Shown: piece after piece, positions 52,209-61,175 of the stretch
Position numbering within the stretch: the stretch's first letter is position 1
Layout of the letters: each line of letters starts with the position of its first letter
Source: Lachnospiraceae bacterium
GTDB taxonomy: Bacteria; Bacillota; Clostridia; Lachnospirales; Lachnospiraceae
DNA: 64,000 bases
NCBI GenBank assembly: GCA_910576335.1
Contig: CAJTIU010000023.1
Span: 22,219-86,218 of the forward strand
Reading direction: 5' to 3'
Translations under genes and position numbers: made by a program
The notes under the pieces: generated by a model
What the model was told of the DNA's origin: nothing
The model's database searches: none
The model's input: only the letters and a program-made list of their open reading frames with translations

Positions 52209-52969
52209 AAAATATTAATCCAATAATTTCAGTACTATTAATAGGTGTATGTTTTATGCCAATGGTAAAAATAAACCTTTCTGAGGCATTATTTTGGGAT
52301 GATATCAAAATAACAGGAGTAGAAGCACTACTGGGAGTAGAGCTTTGGGAAGACATGCAGTTAGAAATGTCGATTTTTGCTATATTCCTGTTTCTGTTTC
52401 CATTGGTAATGATCTTATCGTACTATGTAAGACAAATGGAAAATATAAGAAAGTATGTGATTTACATTAGTCCGATTGGCAGTATCCTGGCATTGTTTAT
52501 GATGAAGAGGACATATAGTTCTAGAGCAGAGGTAAGTGTATCTTCAAGTATTGGTTTTTGGATCTATTTGTTTTTGGCTATCGTCCTCTTAGCCCTTGCA
52601 TTTTTACAGACTTTTAGCTCGGATGGTATTAGCAAAGGCAGTATAAATGAAGTAAGGGCTGTATCAGAGGAAGTAAACCATGAGCCGAATACAGTAGAAT
52701 GTCAGAATTGTGGCAATAAAGTTCTAAAGGGAAAGAAATTTTGCTCTAAATGTGGAAGCCCTATGTTAGATGAAACAGTAATAAAGGAGGAAATCTTATG
52801 TAGTCAATGCGGAAGAAAAGTACCGAAAGAAGCTAAATACTGCCCTGTATGTGGTGCAAAGACAGGGGGTGTTCCATCAAAAGTGTTATGTAAAAATTGT
52901 GGAACGGAGTTAGGCGAAAATGTAAAGTTTTGCCCTAAGTGTGGGACTAGGAAAGAAATAAATAATTAA
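52181..52969 (+). CDS. Four-helix membrane protein with three zinc ribbons
   Basis: A 262-aa protein. Four hydrophobic segments (about 13-30, 60-80, 90-108 and 124-145) are followed by three zinc-ribbon units in a row: CQNCGNKVLKGKKFCSKCG, CSQCGRKVPKEAKYCPVCG and CKNCGTELGENVKFCPKCG. The ribbons probably face the cytoplasm. GAGGTATAATGAG precedes the ATG. Function unknown; it may gather partner proteins or nucleic acid at the membrane. Confidence 0.85.
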   Translation: MDFSKEKVLKNINPIISVLLIGVCFMPMVKINLSEALFWDDIKITGVEALLGVELWEDMQLEMSIFAIFLFLFPLVMILSYYVRQMENIRKYVIYISPIGSILALFMMKRTYSSRAEVSVSSSIGFWIYLFLAIVLLALAFLQTFSSDGISKGSINEVRAVSEEVNHEPNTVECQNCGNKVLKGKKFCSKCGSPMLDETVIKEEILCSQCGRKVPKEAKYCPVCGAKTGGVPSKVLCKNCGTELGENVKFCPKCGTRKEINN

Positions 52970-52993
52970 AAATACGAGGAAGGAAAAACAAAA

Positions 52994-54211
52994 ATGGGTT
53001 GGAAAGATTTAATGAAAAATGCAACAGAGAAGGCGAATTCAGTAGCAAACATGGCACAGTCTAAGATTACAGAGGCACAGCAGACTTCTGCAATTCGTAA
53101 AGAAGAGGATCAAAGAAAGCTGGAAGAAATGAAAGGGAGAATTTCGGTCTATGAGAGCTCACTGATGGAACGCATTTTAGAAGGCTTTAGCGGTGAACCA
53201 TACTTTACGACAGATGACAGTCTGCATGATTTTACGAAAGAATTCTATGAAAAGCTTCTTCTCCCGGCTAACAGTGTATCAACGTCAAAATTAACAATGT
53301 ATCCATATTCTGATAAGATCAAAAAGTCAGTTAGAAAGACAATTCCTGACTTCCCGGATGGAGAAGCTCCGGTTCTGCAATTCAGTGGCGATAAGAGTGC
53401 ATTTCTTGTACTGACAGCAAATAATTTATATCTGTCATTTGAATTTCCGGAAAATCCTGTGTTTTTTGGAAGTTTATGTATTGGGATAAATAATATATCA
53501 AATCTCATTTTTGATTATGCACAGAATGAATGTACCGTGTTATGTAACGGTGTTCCTGTTTTTACCGCACATAATGTACAGGAGTTTGATATCATTACTT
53601 TGAATGAATACATGAGGCGGCTGTCACAAAAGGATTATGAAATTATTGACACACAGATTGATACGATAATTCGTGGTAAGATAGGCGAGAACATTGTTAA
53701 AATTATCAAGCAGTATGTATTCGATGATGAACTTCTCATATATTTTGCATGGGGTATGGATAGTATTACTGCAAAGGATTTTGTTGTGTGCACAGATAAG
53801 CAGATTTTGATGTTAGACAGAGAAATGTTGGGTGCAACTAAAAATATTAAGCAGTTCTATTATGAAGATATAACCTCAATGTCAACAGACCAGAAGACAA
53901 ACGGAGTTTTAGACTTTGCCCTTACAGTAGCATTCAAATTATGTAATATAACGATATATGTATCGGGAGCACAGGAAAAAATACAAAACCTGTTTACATA
54001 TGAAGCGGAAAGAGTTGTCCGTGTATATCAAGAATATCGAAGAAGCATTAAACAGGAAGAAAAGAATAACCGACAGGTTGTTATTCAGCAGTCAGCTCCA
54101 CAGGATGATGTGTTTGCAAAGCTGGAAAAGCTTAACAAGTTGAAAGAAGCTGGAATTTTGACAGAAGAGGAATTTAATGCTAAGAAAGCTGATCTGCTTG
54201 CGCAGATGTAG
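52994..54211 (+). CDS. PH-like and SHOCT domain protein
   Basis: A 405-aa cytoplasmic protein. A helical start (MGWKDLMKNATEKANSVANM) is followed by what look like two bacterial PH-like modules (~125-215; ~235-335), and the last ~35 residues form a SHOCT helix pair (FAKLEKLNKLKEAGILTEEE). SHOCT units mostly mediate oligomerisation. It lies 24 bp after the zinc-ribbon membrane protein and is probably its partner. AGGAAGG serves as the ribosome site. Confidence 0.78.
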   Translation: MGWKDLMKNATEKANSVANMAQSKITEAQQTSAIRKEEDQRKLEEMKGRISVYESSLMERILEGFSGEPYFTTDDSLHDFTKEFYEKLLLPANSVSTSKLTMYPYSDKIKKSVRKTIPDFPDGEAPVLQFSGDKSAFLVLTANNLYLSFEFPENPVFFGSLCIGINNISNLIFDYAQNECTVLCNGVPVFTAHNVQEFDIITLNEYMRRLSQKDYEIIDTQIDTIIRGKIGENIVKIIKQYVFDDELLIYFAWGMDSITAKDFVVCTDKQILMLDREMLGATKNIKQFYYEDITSMSTDQKTNGVLDFALTVAFKLCNITIYVSGAQEKIQNLFTYEAERVVRVYQEYRRSIKQEEKNNRQVVIQQSAPQDDVFAKLEKLNKLKEAGILTEEEFNAKKADLLAQM

Positions 54212-54225
54212 GGAGGGAACAGTAT

Positions 54226-54393
54226 ATGAAAAAAGCATGGGAGCATCTGATATCTGTTATTATAGGGATTATTATTGTGGGCTTTCTTGCTTACCTTTTT
54301 ATTCCAGTACTTAGTGGAATAGTAACACTAATCCTTGTTGTTGCAGTTATCGGAATTGTATTGGTGGTAGTGAAAAAGCTTTTAGGTCAATGA
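54226..54393 (+). CDS. Small two-helix membrane protein
   Basis: A 55-aa hydrophobic protein with two membrane segments (LISVIIGIIIVGFLAYLF and GIVTLILVVAVIGIVLVVV). GGGAGGG at 54211-54217 precedes the start. It sits 14 bp after the PH/SHOCT-like gene in the same run. Unknown function. Confidence 0.7.
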   Translation: MKKAWEHLISVIIGIIIVGFLAYLFIPVLSGIVTLILVVAVIGIVLVVVKKLLGQ

Positions 54394-54449
54394 CAAAAGC
54401 AACTCAAAAGAAAGATTTTTAGGGCTATAGGAAAGGTCGAGGATGTACA

Positions 54450-55490
54450 GTGGAGGAATTGGAGGTAAGAAAATTTTTTGTAAAAGCAATGATAGCGATT
54501 ATGAATCTAACTATTGCATTAGGTTCTGTGTCAGGATGTTCAAATCAAAGAAAATTTAAAGAAGAAAAAAGGCAAGACTATAAAGAAAAGGAGGACGATA
54601 AAAAAAGTAATATAAAAGTGATAAATGGGAAAGAAGCTTTTGAAGAGGCAGATGGACAGGAAATGTTGGAAGAACCAAACACTAAGGAATCAAAAGAGGA
54701 CGAAATTCAATATAATACCAGGGATACTACTAATTATCAACCATATAAAGAATATGTGGATAGTTTTCCTAAGTATATTGAACCACAGTATATGCCCAAA
54801 TGTCACTCGTATTTTATAGGTGATCCCTATAAAGATGGAAATATAGTTTATAGATTAACGGTATCTACAGGATGTATAGGAGAGTATTGTATTAAAACAA
54901 GATTGGAGAAGCTCAAAGTAGAAAAAAGTATTTCAGAAGGCAATTATGTAGGTACGGAAACAACAGAGAAAGGAGAAATCAAGGATATTTTTGAGACGAA
55001 AGAGAGCATAAGGTATGATAACAGTGTCTGTCCTAATGTTGCTGTAGCATATGATACCGAATTTGATGAACCCGAAGAGTTACATTACATAGATTGTTAT
55101 ATGGTTACTGGTGTGGGTGAAAACGGTAATTTTAACAATGGTTATGATGTACCAATAATAGATCAGATTATTTATAATCCGGGAACTACGATTGAAAACC
55201 ACAGAACATTTTATAGTTTTGAGGATTTTTATGGCTATGAAAAGTATTTCCACATGGATGCTTCAAAGGTAAACAGTGAGGATGTTATTATTGTTGACAC
55301 TAACATTGAGCCATTTGCATCAGAAATCAGTGGAAAAGAATTTAAAGCGGACTGGGATATGGATGTTGGGATGGTAGACGAGTTAGCTGATCCATTACAG
55401 TCACAGGATATAGTAAATGGTTATGACTATGGGTATGAGTATGATGATACATATCCTAAGCCTGTATTTTATGAAACTCTTTTATATTAA
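54450..55490 (+). CDS. Lipoprotein of unknown function
   Basis: A 346-aa protein likely started at GTG 54450 after GAGGAT. The signal peptide ends in a lipobox (SVSGC), followed by a charged low-complexity linker (Lys/Glu) to about residue 95, then a domain of about 240 residues rich in Tyr, Asp and Glu with Cys pairs (STGCIGEYCIK). It would be lipid-anchored outside. Last gene of the run, ended by a terminator. Confidence 0.78.
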   Translation: MEELEVRKFFVKAMIAIMNLTIALGSVSGCSNQRKFKEEKRQDYKEKEDDKKSNIKVINGKEAFEEADGQEMLEEPNTKESKEDEIQYNTRDTTNYQPYKEYVDSFPKYIEPQYMPKCHSYFIGDPYKDGNIVYRLTVSTGCIGEYCIKTRLEKLKVEKSISEGNYVGTETTEKGEIKDIFETKESIRYDNSVCPNVAVAYDTEFDEPEELHYIDCYMVTGVGENGNFNNGYDVPIIDQIIYNPGTTIENHRTFYSFEDFYGYEKYFHMDASKVNSEDVIIVDTNIEPFASEISGKEFKADWDMDVGMVDELADPLQSQDIVNGYDYGYEYDDTYPKPVFYETLLY

Positions 55491-55531
55491 AAGTAGATAA
55501 TGATAATAGCAACTTCAAAATTGATCAATTA

Positions 55532-55566
55532 AAGCCAATACGCTGATATAGTGTATTGGCTTTTTT
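55532..55566 (+). terminator. Intrinsic terminator ending the gene run
   Basis: AAGCCAATAC / GTGTATTGGCTT with a nine-base loop, followed by TTTTTTC. Confidence 0.92.
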
Positions 55567-55589
55567 CATTTTGTGGAAGGAGTAAAAAG

Positions 55590-56270
55590 ATGCTAAATGA
55601 TAAAGAACTAAAGTTAGTAATCATGGAGTTAGAGACGGAATCCATAAGCCCGGAGGTCTACCGTTGCCGTACGGAATATGGGCTTTCAGCGGTATATTAT
55701 ATGTTTGACATTCAGAAGCTTGAAGGTTTCATCTTTGAGCCGATTTACCTGTACACGGATGATGTAGAGTGTCTGTTAGAATGTACAGGAAAGACGGAGA
55801 AAGAGCTGTTTCAAATCATTTTAGGTAATACAATGGCTATCATGCAGACTAAGATCATACCGTATTCAGTGTACTTAAAAGGTTTTGAAGGACGGTGCAG
55901 TGACGGGGTAAGACTTGAACTGATTAAAAGAATCATAGATGCAATGGAGGAAACGGAGAAAGAAAGCAGGCTTTGGTGCGTGACCAATACCATTGAAGAA
56001 CGTGGGGCAACAGGATGTTTTCATATTCCACTGTTAAGAAGCTTCTGTGAGGAGCATTCTTTCCAACGGCTTCTGATTGGGGTTAGCAATAATGATTTTG
56101 CCTTTTTGTGCAGTGCAGAAAAGGAAGAAATGGTTCGTAATATGCAGGTACTGGTCTATGAGATTAGCCATGTAATACAGAATGAAGACAAGACGGTGCA
56201 GAGAGCAGTACTTGAATATGACTATGAAGAAAACGAGTTAAAAACATGGCAGGGGAACAGAAACAGATAG
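55590..56270 (+). CDS. DUF5688-like short protein
   Basis: A 226-aa protein, start 55590 after AAGGAG. Its second half (WCVTNTIEERGATGCFHIPL and FQRLLIGVSNNDFAFL) parallels the C-terminal half of the DUF5688 protein at 48443. It lacks that protein's N-terminal region. Likely a diverged relative with unknown function. Confidence 0.7.
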   Translation: MLNDKELKLVIMELETESISPEVYRCRTEYGLSAVYYMFDIQKLEGFIFEPIYLYTDDVECLLECTGKTEKELFQIILGNTMAIMQTKIIPYSVYLKGFEGRCSDGVRLELIKRIIDAMEETEKESRLWCVTNTIEERGATGCFHIPLLRSFCEEHSFQRLLIGVSNNDFAFLCSAEKEEMVRNMQVLVYEISHVIQNEDKTVQRAVLEYDYEENELKTWQGNRNR

Positions 56271-56313
56271 TCTGTTCCCTTAATTAATTTCAAACAGAAG
56301 GAGGAAAAGAAAA

Positions 56314-56994
56314 ATGCCAAAATTAAAACAGAGTGAGGTACACACTATAACAAGGATTGTTACATCAGAATCGGGAGAAGAGACGTTCCGCTACACAAAG
56401 GAATTACAGGGTGTGGATGGAAAACATGCTACCTTTCTCATGCTCTATCCTACGAGGAATCCGGAGAATTTCCATGTCCAGGATTCAACAGGCGTTCATA
56501 TTGAAAACCATTTAAAGGAGTTGGGATTAAATTCCTATACCGTGGTCAACCTGTTTTCAAAGGTTACACAAAGCCGCCTGTCAGTAAAGGGCTTAGCTGT
56601 GGATAATGTAAATCTTGAATATATTGAGAAGGAAGTGTTCAGTAAGGTAGATGTTGAGAACACGGTAGTAGTGATTGCGTGGGGGAACTCCCACCTCACA
56701 TCAAAGGCGGTTAATCTTTCAAAGCAGAAAGTGCTAGAGAGTTGGCTTGCGCTTCATCCCGAAGAGAAGTTATATCAGCTCACTGCAGATGGAATGGACA
56801 AGGATAACTATGGTGTGCATCCGTTGTATATGGGAATCCGTTACAGTAATGCTGTGTGGAAATTGTCTCCCTACCCTGTTAAAAAGGTTCTTGAACAGTT
56901 CCGGAAAGAGGAGGGAAATAAGACAGAGGATAAGAAGGATAGTAAGTCTGATGGCAAAGGCAAACGGCAGATTGTAAAAAAGGGTTCAAAGTAA
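56314..56994 (+). CDS. DUF1643 family-like protein
   Basis: A 226-aa protein. The middle part has the layout of DUF1643 proteins: LMLYPTRNPENF, SYTVVNLFSKVTQSRLSVKG, TVVVIAWGNSH and GVHPLYMG. A Lys-rich tail of ~35 residues follows. Members occur on phages and islands; function unknown. AGGAGGA precedes the start. Confidence 0.7.
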   Translation: MPKLKQSEVHTITRIVTSESGEETFRYTKELQGVDGKHATFLMLYPTRNPENFHVQDSTGVHIENHLKELGLNSYTVVNLFSKVTQSRLSVKGLAVDNVNLEYIEKEVFSKVDVENTVVVIAWGNSHLTSKAVNLSKQKVLESWLALHPEEKLYQLTADGMDKDNYGVHPLYMGIRYSNAVWKLSPYPVKKVLEQFRKEEGNKTEDKKDSKSDGKGKRQIVKKGSK

Positions 56995-57024
56995 AGCAAG
57001 GACAGACGAAAGGAGGGATTGCGC

Positions 57025-57384
57025 ATGAAGATAAAGCTATGGACGTTTAAGCAGTCATCACAGGTGGAGGAGCTACTGCTGAGGAAGATGATACCTGCAG
57101 AGGCGGCAAAGAAAGCTTTAAACGTGCTCTCTACACTGGATAAGTACTATGGGGCGGATAGGGATGTAGACCATGATGACGGGGGCTATTTACTACTTTA
57201 TACGGAATGTGTAAAAGAAGATGAAGAGCTTAAGGAGGTTTTGAGGGAATACCATGTTCCGGTTGAGGATGCAGAGTTGGAGGACGTTCTATGTTCCATA
57301 GATGGAGTGATATGGAGATCTGTATTATATTTAGCTACGAGTGACTTTGGTATTACTCTGATATATCCTTGCGAGGAGGTGTGA
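57025..57384 (+). CDS. Hypothetical island protein
   Basis: A 119-aa acidic protein (LLRKMIPAEAAKKALNVLST ... DHDDGGYLLLYTECVKEDEE). AAAGGAGGG at 57010-57018 sets the start at 57025. I do not recognise it. It is followed by two very small genes, all coupled closely. Confidence 0.65.
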   Translation: MKIKLWTFKQSSQVEELLLRKMIPAEAAKKALNVLSTLDKYYGADRDVDHDDGGYLLLYTECVKEDEELKEVLREYHVPVEDAELEDVLCSIDGVIWRSVLYLATSDFGITLIYPCEEV

Positions 57385-57385
57385 A

Positions 57386-57481
57386 ATGAATTATTTTATG
57401 TTTGGGGCCGGGATGGCGGTAGCCTTAGTAACCATACTCCTGTTAGAGCACATAGAGAGAAGGAGGCGAGTGAATGGATAA
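57386..57481 (+). CDS. 31-aa membrane peptide
   Basis: MNYFMFGAGMAVALVTILLL followed by EHIERRRRVNG: one membrane helix with a basic tail. GAGGAGGTGTG precedes the ATG only one base after the previous stop. The strong ribosome site makes translation likely. Confidence 0.6.
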   Translation: MNYFMFGAGMAVALVTILLLEHIERRRRVNG

Positions 57482-57584
57482 GGAAAAATTATATCAGTAT
57501 TTCTTGGAGGGAGTTGCTATGGTCGTTGCCCTGTATGAAATATGCAGGACAGGGAGGAAACAACGGTCAAGAAAGAAGTTCTAA
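57474..57584 (+). CDS. 36-aa small protein
   Basis: MDKEKLYQYFLEGVAMVVAL then YEICRTGRKQRSRKKF; overlaps the previous small gene by 8 bp and has AGGAGGCGAG as ribosome site. A hydrophobic centre and a basic tail resemble its neighbour; such pairs recur on islands. Confidence 0.6.
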   Translation: MDKEKLYQYFLEGVAMVVALYEICRTGRKQRSRKKF

Positions 57585-57596
57585 GTGATGGAAGGA

Positions 57597-57685
57597 AAAT
57601 CCAGGCTGAGAAAATAATATTCAAGAAGAGCGTCAACAGCGGCAAGAGGGTAATGTTGGTGTTGACGCTCTTTTTTTCCTGGATT
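57597..57685. terminator. Bidirectional terminator
   Basis: AAGAGCGTCAACA (57625-57637) pairs with TGTTGACGCTCTT (57660-57672), with seven T after it on the plus strand; outer bases AATCCAGG/CCTGGATT extend the fold. It separates convergent genes. Confidence 0.92.
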
Positions 57686-58253
57686 ATGGAAGTGGCATAT
57701 TAAATAATTCAGCCAGTTTGTCAAAAACTTCATAGGGTGATTGCTCGGTAGCGTTTAAAAGTTTTTCAATACTAGTACGTTGCACATCTGTCTGTTTAAA
57801 AGAAAAGGCATCATTAATTTTTTTTGAAACGATGGATGTTTCCGCAAAAGAATGTAAAAAAAAAGACATATCCCCGGATGGGATAGTCCATTTGTAGTAT
57901 GTGCATATGAAGTCTTGTTTTTTTTGTGGTTGAGTGCAATATCGAATACAGTTATTAATAAAGCGAGAAAATGATGCTGATGTTACAGTTTTATCTTCAT
58001 GCATGTCAGTTTCAATATAGAGGTATATGGAAAGCAAATAGGCTAAAAAAACGTTTTTTTTAATGCTATCCGTATCCATACCTTTTAGGGTGCAATAATG
58101 CAGGTAATTTTTTTGTAAACGCCTATACCATATGTTGATTCGTGAATAATTGGAGCGGTCATACTCGTACTCGTCTATGCAACCAAATTCCTCAAGCAAT
58201 TTTCCGAACATCTTTTTCTTTGAACCTCGTGTTTCTTTTTTGATTTCTTTCAT
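57684..58253 (-). CDS. Hypothetical island protein
   Basis: A 189-aa protein of unknown function, starting at 58253 after GAAAGGCGG on the minus strand. Basic N-terminus (MKEIKKETRGSKKKMFGKLL), then a helical, Tyr-rich body. No motif recognised. It ends in the shared terminator and is divergent from the ATPase gene. Confidence 0.65.
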   Translation of the reverse strand: MKEIKKETRGSKKKMFGKLLEEFGCIDEYEYDRSNYSRINIWYRRLQKNYLHYCTLKGMDTDSIKKNVFLAYLLSIYLYIETDMHEDKTVTSASFSRFINNCIRYCTQPQKKQDFICTYYKWTIPSGDMSFFLHSFAETSIVSKKINDAFSFKQTDVQRTSIEKLLNATEQSPYEVFDKLAELFNMPLP

Positions 58254-58705
58254 TTGTAAATCCGCCTTTCTATACAACAAGATTTTTATAGCTGTATAAT
58301 TAGTTGTTCGTTTTTCCCCTTTTTTTCCATGGGAATAATGAACAATACCCAAAAAAAGATGAAAAGCGGCACTACTTGTCTGTTAATTAATGGTGAAAAA
58401 GGCGGTATGATATGGAATGTAAACGGTACAAACGCTGTTTACAGCAAAAAAGAGGAACAAGCTAGCGGTTCCCTCGGATAGTGTGCGCCTTGCAGACTTC
58501 ATACAGAAGGATGGTATCGGAGTATGAGGGATGCTATATCTGACAAGCCTCAAATTCGCATTAAATAAGCCCGTATTTGGGCATAAAAAGGAGGTATAGG
58601 GTAAGTAGAGGCGAGGGTATAGAAAGCGCATAAAAAGCATGCAATTGCGTGTATAAGGATGGTTTCAGTTTCCCTTTCTCAGTGAAAAAGAAAGGAAGAA
58701 TTAAA
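58254..58705. other. Divergent intergenic region
   Basis: 452 bp without a gene. TGTAAAC...GTTTACA (58417-58443) and GAGGAAC...GTTCCCTC form hairpins; AAAAAGGAGGTAT at 58588 is a strong ribosome-site-like sequence with no start codon after it. This may be a control region for the ATPase gene. Confidence 0.35.
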
Positions 58706-60172
58706 ATGAAAAGACAAGATACTGTAATTGATTGTGTCCGGACGCTTATTGAAGATGGAAAGCTCTCCTGTTACTCAACGCCTAGTGGGAAATCTTACGT
58801 TGACGTAAAAACAGAGGGCAGACCACTGAAACAGTATGGGCTGGATGATAAAGAGTTAACTATGGCAATCAAGGAATTGCTTGATAGTGAAGGAAAAACA
58901 TTTCCATACTCCTGTTATGGGGAACTCAGCAATGAATTAGAATACATGGCATATAAAAATCGTTTGGAATACGATTTATACAAGCGATGTGCATATGTTA
59001 AAAAAAAGTATCTATATGATTTAGATGCTGAGAATGGAAGAATCATTAGTATTAAAAACGGTGAGATTTATGAAGGGGATACACCGGGTAAAGTGTTTTC
59101 CCGAACTAAAACATTTAAAAGTCAGGTATACCCGGATTGGGAGACAGATAGTTCAGAACTGCCGTTTCTATTAGGAAAACATATGAATCTTGATGAAGAG
59201 TATCTCCTGCTTATATCAATATATCTTGTATGTGCATTTTTGGGATGTAAGATCAATGTACCGATACTTGTATTAACAGGGGAGAAAGGTAGTGCAAAAA
59301 CTACAATTCTCCGTATGTTGGAAAAGCTCTTAGACCCGAAAGTTACTGATCTTGGTGGAGCACCACGTTCGGTCAGTGATTTTGAAATAAGCCTTAACAA
59401 CAATTACTTTTATGTACTTGATAACCTCTCCGATAAAAGCATTAGCCGGAGGTTGAGTGATGTGCTCTGCAGATCCGTAACAGGAGGCACAGCCACAAGA
59501 CGCAAACTCTATTCTAATGCGGAAGAGACTGTACTTAACCTTAAGTGCATAGTGGCGATAAACGGGGTGACACCAGTTATCCATGAAAGTGACTTGGCTG
59601 ACCGGATTCTGATGATAAAAACCCAGCGTCTGGATGAGACTGTAATAGTAACGGATGAAGAACTGGAAGAAAGCTTCAAGGCAGATATTCCCTCTATCCT
59701 GGGGTGCGTATTCCAATTGATAGCAGAGGTTCTTGTAGATGATGAGCCGATAAAGGTACAGAGGAAAACCAGGCTTGCAGCGTTTTTTACATATGCTGTT
59801 AAAGTAGGCCGTGCCCTTGGATATGCGGACGATGTGGTTGCTGAGCTGTTATGGAAGAATCAACGCTTAGTAAATGAGCAGAGCCTCTCAGAAAATCCGG
59901 TAGCTGTATGTGTAATGGAGCTCATGAGGGACAGAGAGGAGTTTCAGTCTTCTGTATCTGAACTGTTAGGCGAGTTAAAAGTGATAGCAGAAAAGAATCA
60001 TATTCATCTTTCTCTCCTGCCTTCACAACCGAATGTTTTATCTCGAAGACTGAATACTATAAAGTCCAACTTACAAAATAAGAATATCTACTATAACATC
60101 CGCAACATAGGAAGTTTTAGGCAGATAAAAATTTATAAGAAAAAGAGAAACAAAAAGGGAAAGAGAAAATAA
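58706..60172 (+). CDS. P-loop ATPase, possibly SF3-like replication helicase
   Basis: A 488-aa protein. The Walker A motif is TGEKGSAKTT (~residue 205), a Walker B-like stretch is YFYVLDNLS (~250), and AINGVTPVIHESDLADRILM has the sensor/arginine layout of island and phage ATPases that follow a primase domain. The N-terminal ~190 residues have no recognised primase motif. AAAGGAAG precedes the ATG. It is the most likely replication protein of the island; function is inferred. Confidence 0.75.
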   Translation: MKRQDTVIDCVRTLIEDGKLSCYSTPSGKSYVDVKTEGRPLKQYGLDDKELTMAIKELLDSEGKTFPYSCYGELSNELEYMAYKNRLEYDLYKRCAYVKKKYLYDLDAENGRIISIKNGEIYEGDTPGKVFSRTKTFKSQVYPDWETDSSELPFLLGKHMNLDEEYLLLISIYLVCAFLGCKINVPILVLTGEKGSAKTTILRMLEKLLDPKVTDLGGAPRSVSDFEISLNNNYFYVLDNLSDKSISRRLSDVLCRSVTGGTATRRKLYSNAEETVLNLKCIVAINGVTPVIHESDLADRILMIKTQRLDETVIVTDEELEESFKADIPSILGCVFQLIAEVLVDDEPIKVQRKTRLAAFFTYAVKVGRALGYADDVVAELLWKNQRLVNEQSLSENPVAVCVMELMRDREEFQSSVSELLGELKVIAEKNHIHLSLLPSQPNVLSRRLNTIKSNLQNKNIYYNIRNIGSFRQIKIYKKKRNKKGKRK

Positions 60173-60735
60173 AACCGTCTTCTAAATAATGTACATGCGA
60201 TTGCATACAAGCTTCTGTATCACGGAAAAGGCGTGATTCTGATAACTGCTACGAAATTTGTTTTGTAATATCGTCAATACCGTCAGAAAAGAAAACAGAG
60301 AGTTTCCGCAAGGAAATGCATCTCGTCAATAAACTGGCGGATTTGCGATAGATGTTAGAAACCTTGCAACCGACAGACCGCAAGAATACCGACAGGCCTT
60401 TTGGTGATGAAAAACAAGGGGAATCTGCTGGTTGACGATACTGGCGATATTTTCACAGAAATTTTTATTAGGAAAAGGAATGGTGGTTCATTTTTCAAAA
60501 GACAGGCTTTTCATGGGGAAAAGTAATATTTTGTAAAGATAGAAAAATAAATCCTATTCAAATAGTGCTAAAAATTGACACAGAACAGGAGAGGGAGGCG
60601 AAGCGTCAGCAGAGCCTCAGCTCTACTGTAAATCCCTTGGGGGATTTAGGGGGACTGCAAAGGCCTGTTTAGCATAGAGCAAACAGCCTTTGCCATAGTT
60701 AATAAGATTTAGAATGACAAAGGAGTGACAAAGTA
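60173..60735. other. Non-coding region with repeat and hairpins
   Basis: No gene seen. 60268-60350 is similar to 60931-61013 over 83 bp without gaps; the best part is GTCAATAAACTGGCGGATTT at 60325. Hairpins: TAAATCCC-TTGG-GGGATTTA (60629-60648) and GCAAAGG...CCTTTGC (60657-60693). It could be an origin region for the island, next to the ATPase gene. Confidence 0.45.
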
Positions 60736-60873
60736 ATGGAAAAAGATATTTTTTGGGGGAAAATTAAAGAAGATGAAATCAATTCAGAAGAGTATTGGAA
60801 ATATCTTTATAACATATCAGAAAAACATGATGAAGAATTAGAAATGGAATTGGAAATCACTGCTTCATTGTAA
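60736..60873 (+). CDS. Possible 45-aa acidic protein
   Basis: MEKDIFWGKIKEDEINSEEY... : 45 residues, very acidic, with AAGGAG eleven bases before the ATG. It lies in the otherwise non-coding stretch after the hairpins. Coding is plausible but unproven. Confidence 0.45.
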   Translation: MEKDIFWGKIKEDEINSEEYWKYLYNISEKHDEELEMELEITASL

Positions 60874-61175
60874 GCTGATATTTCAGCTGAATCCGGGAGG
60901 GGAATGGGGGTGATAAAAAATTTCATAAAAATATCGACAATGTTGACAGGATAGAAAACTGTCAGTTCCTCCAAAAGGATTCAGACTGTCAATAAACTGG
61001 CGGTTTTGCAATAAAGCAGTAGAGATAAATTTAGAGATAGATGAAGATTCTCAAGACGGCAGTTGAGTGTCATACGACTGAATATTGAGAAGGTTAGAAT
61101 TTAGATAATGAAAGAAAGCTAGGACAGAAAGAATTGTCCTTGTAATACAAAATAATAAAAAGAAAGGTAATTGTT
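60874..61175. other. Non-coding region with second repeat copy
   Basis: 60931-61013 is the second copy of the 83-bp diverged repeat. GTCAATAAACTGGCGGTTTT begins at 60988. No gene recognised; AGAAAGG before 61176 is the ribosome site of the next gene. Confidence 0.5.
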
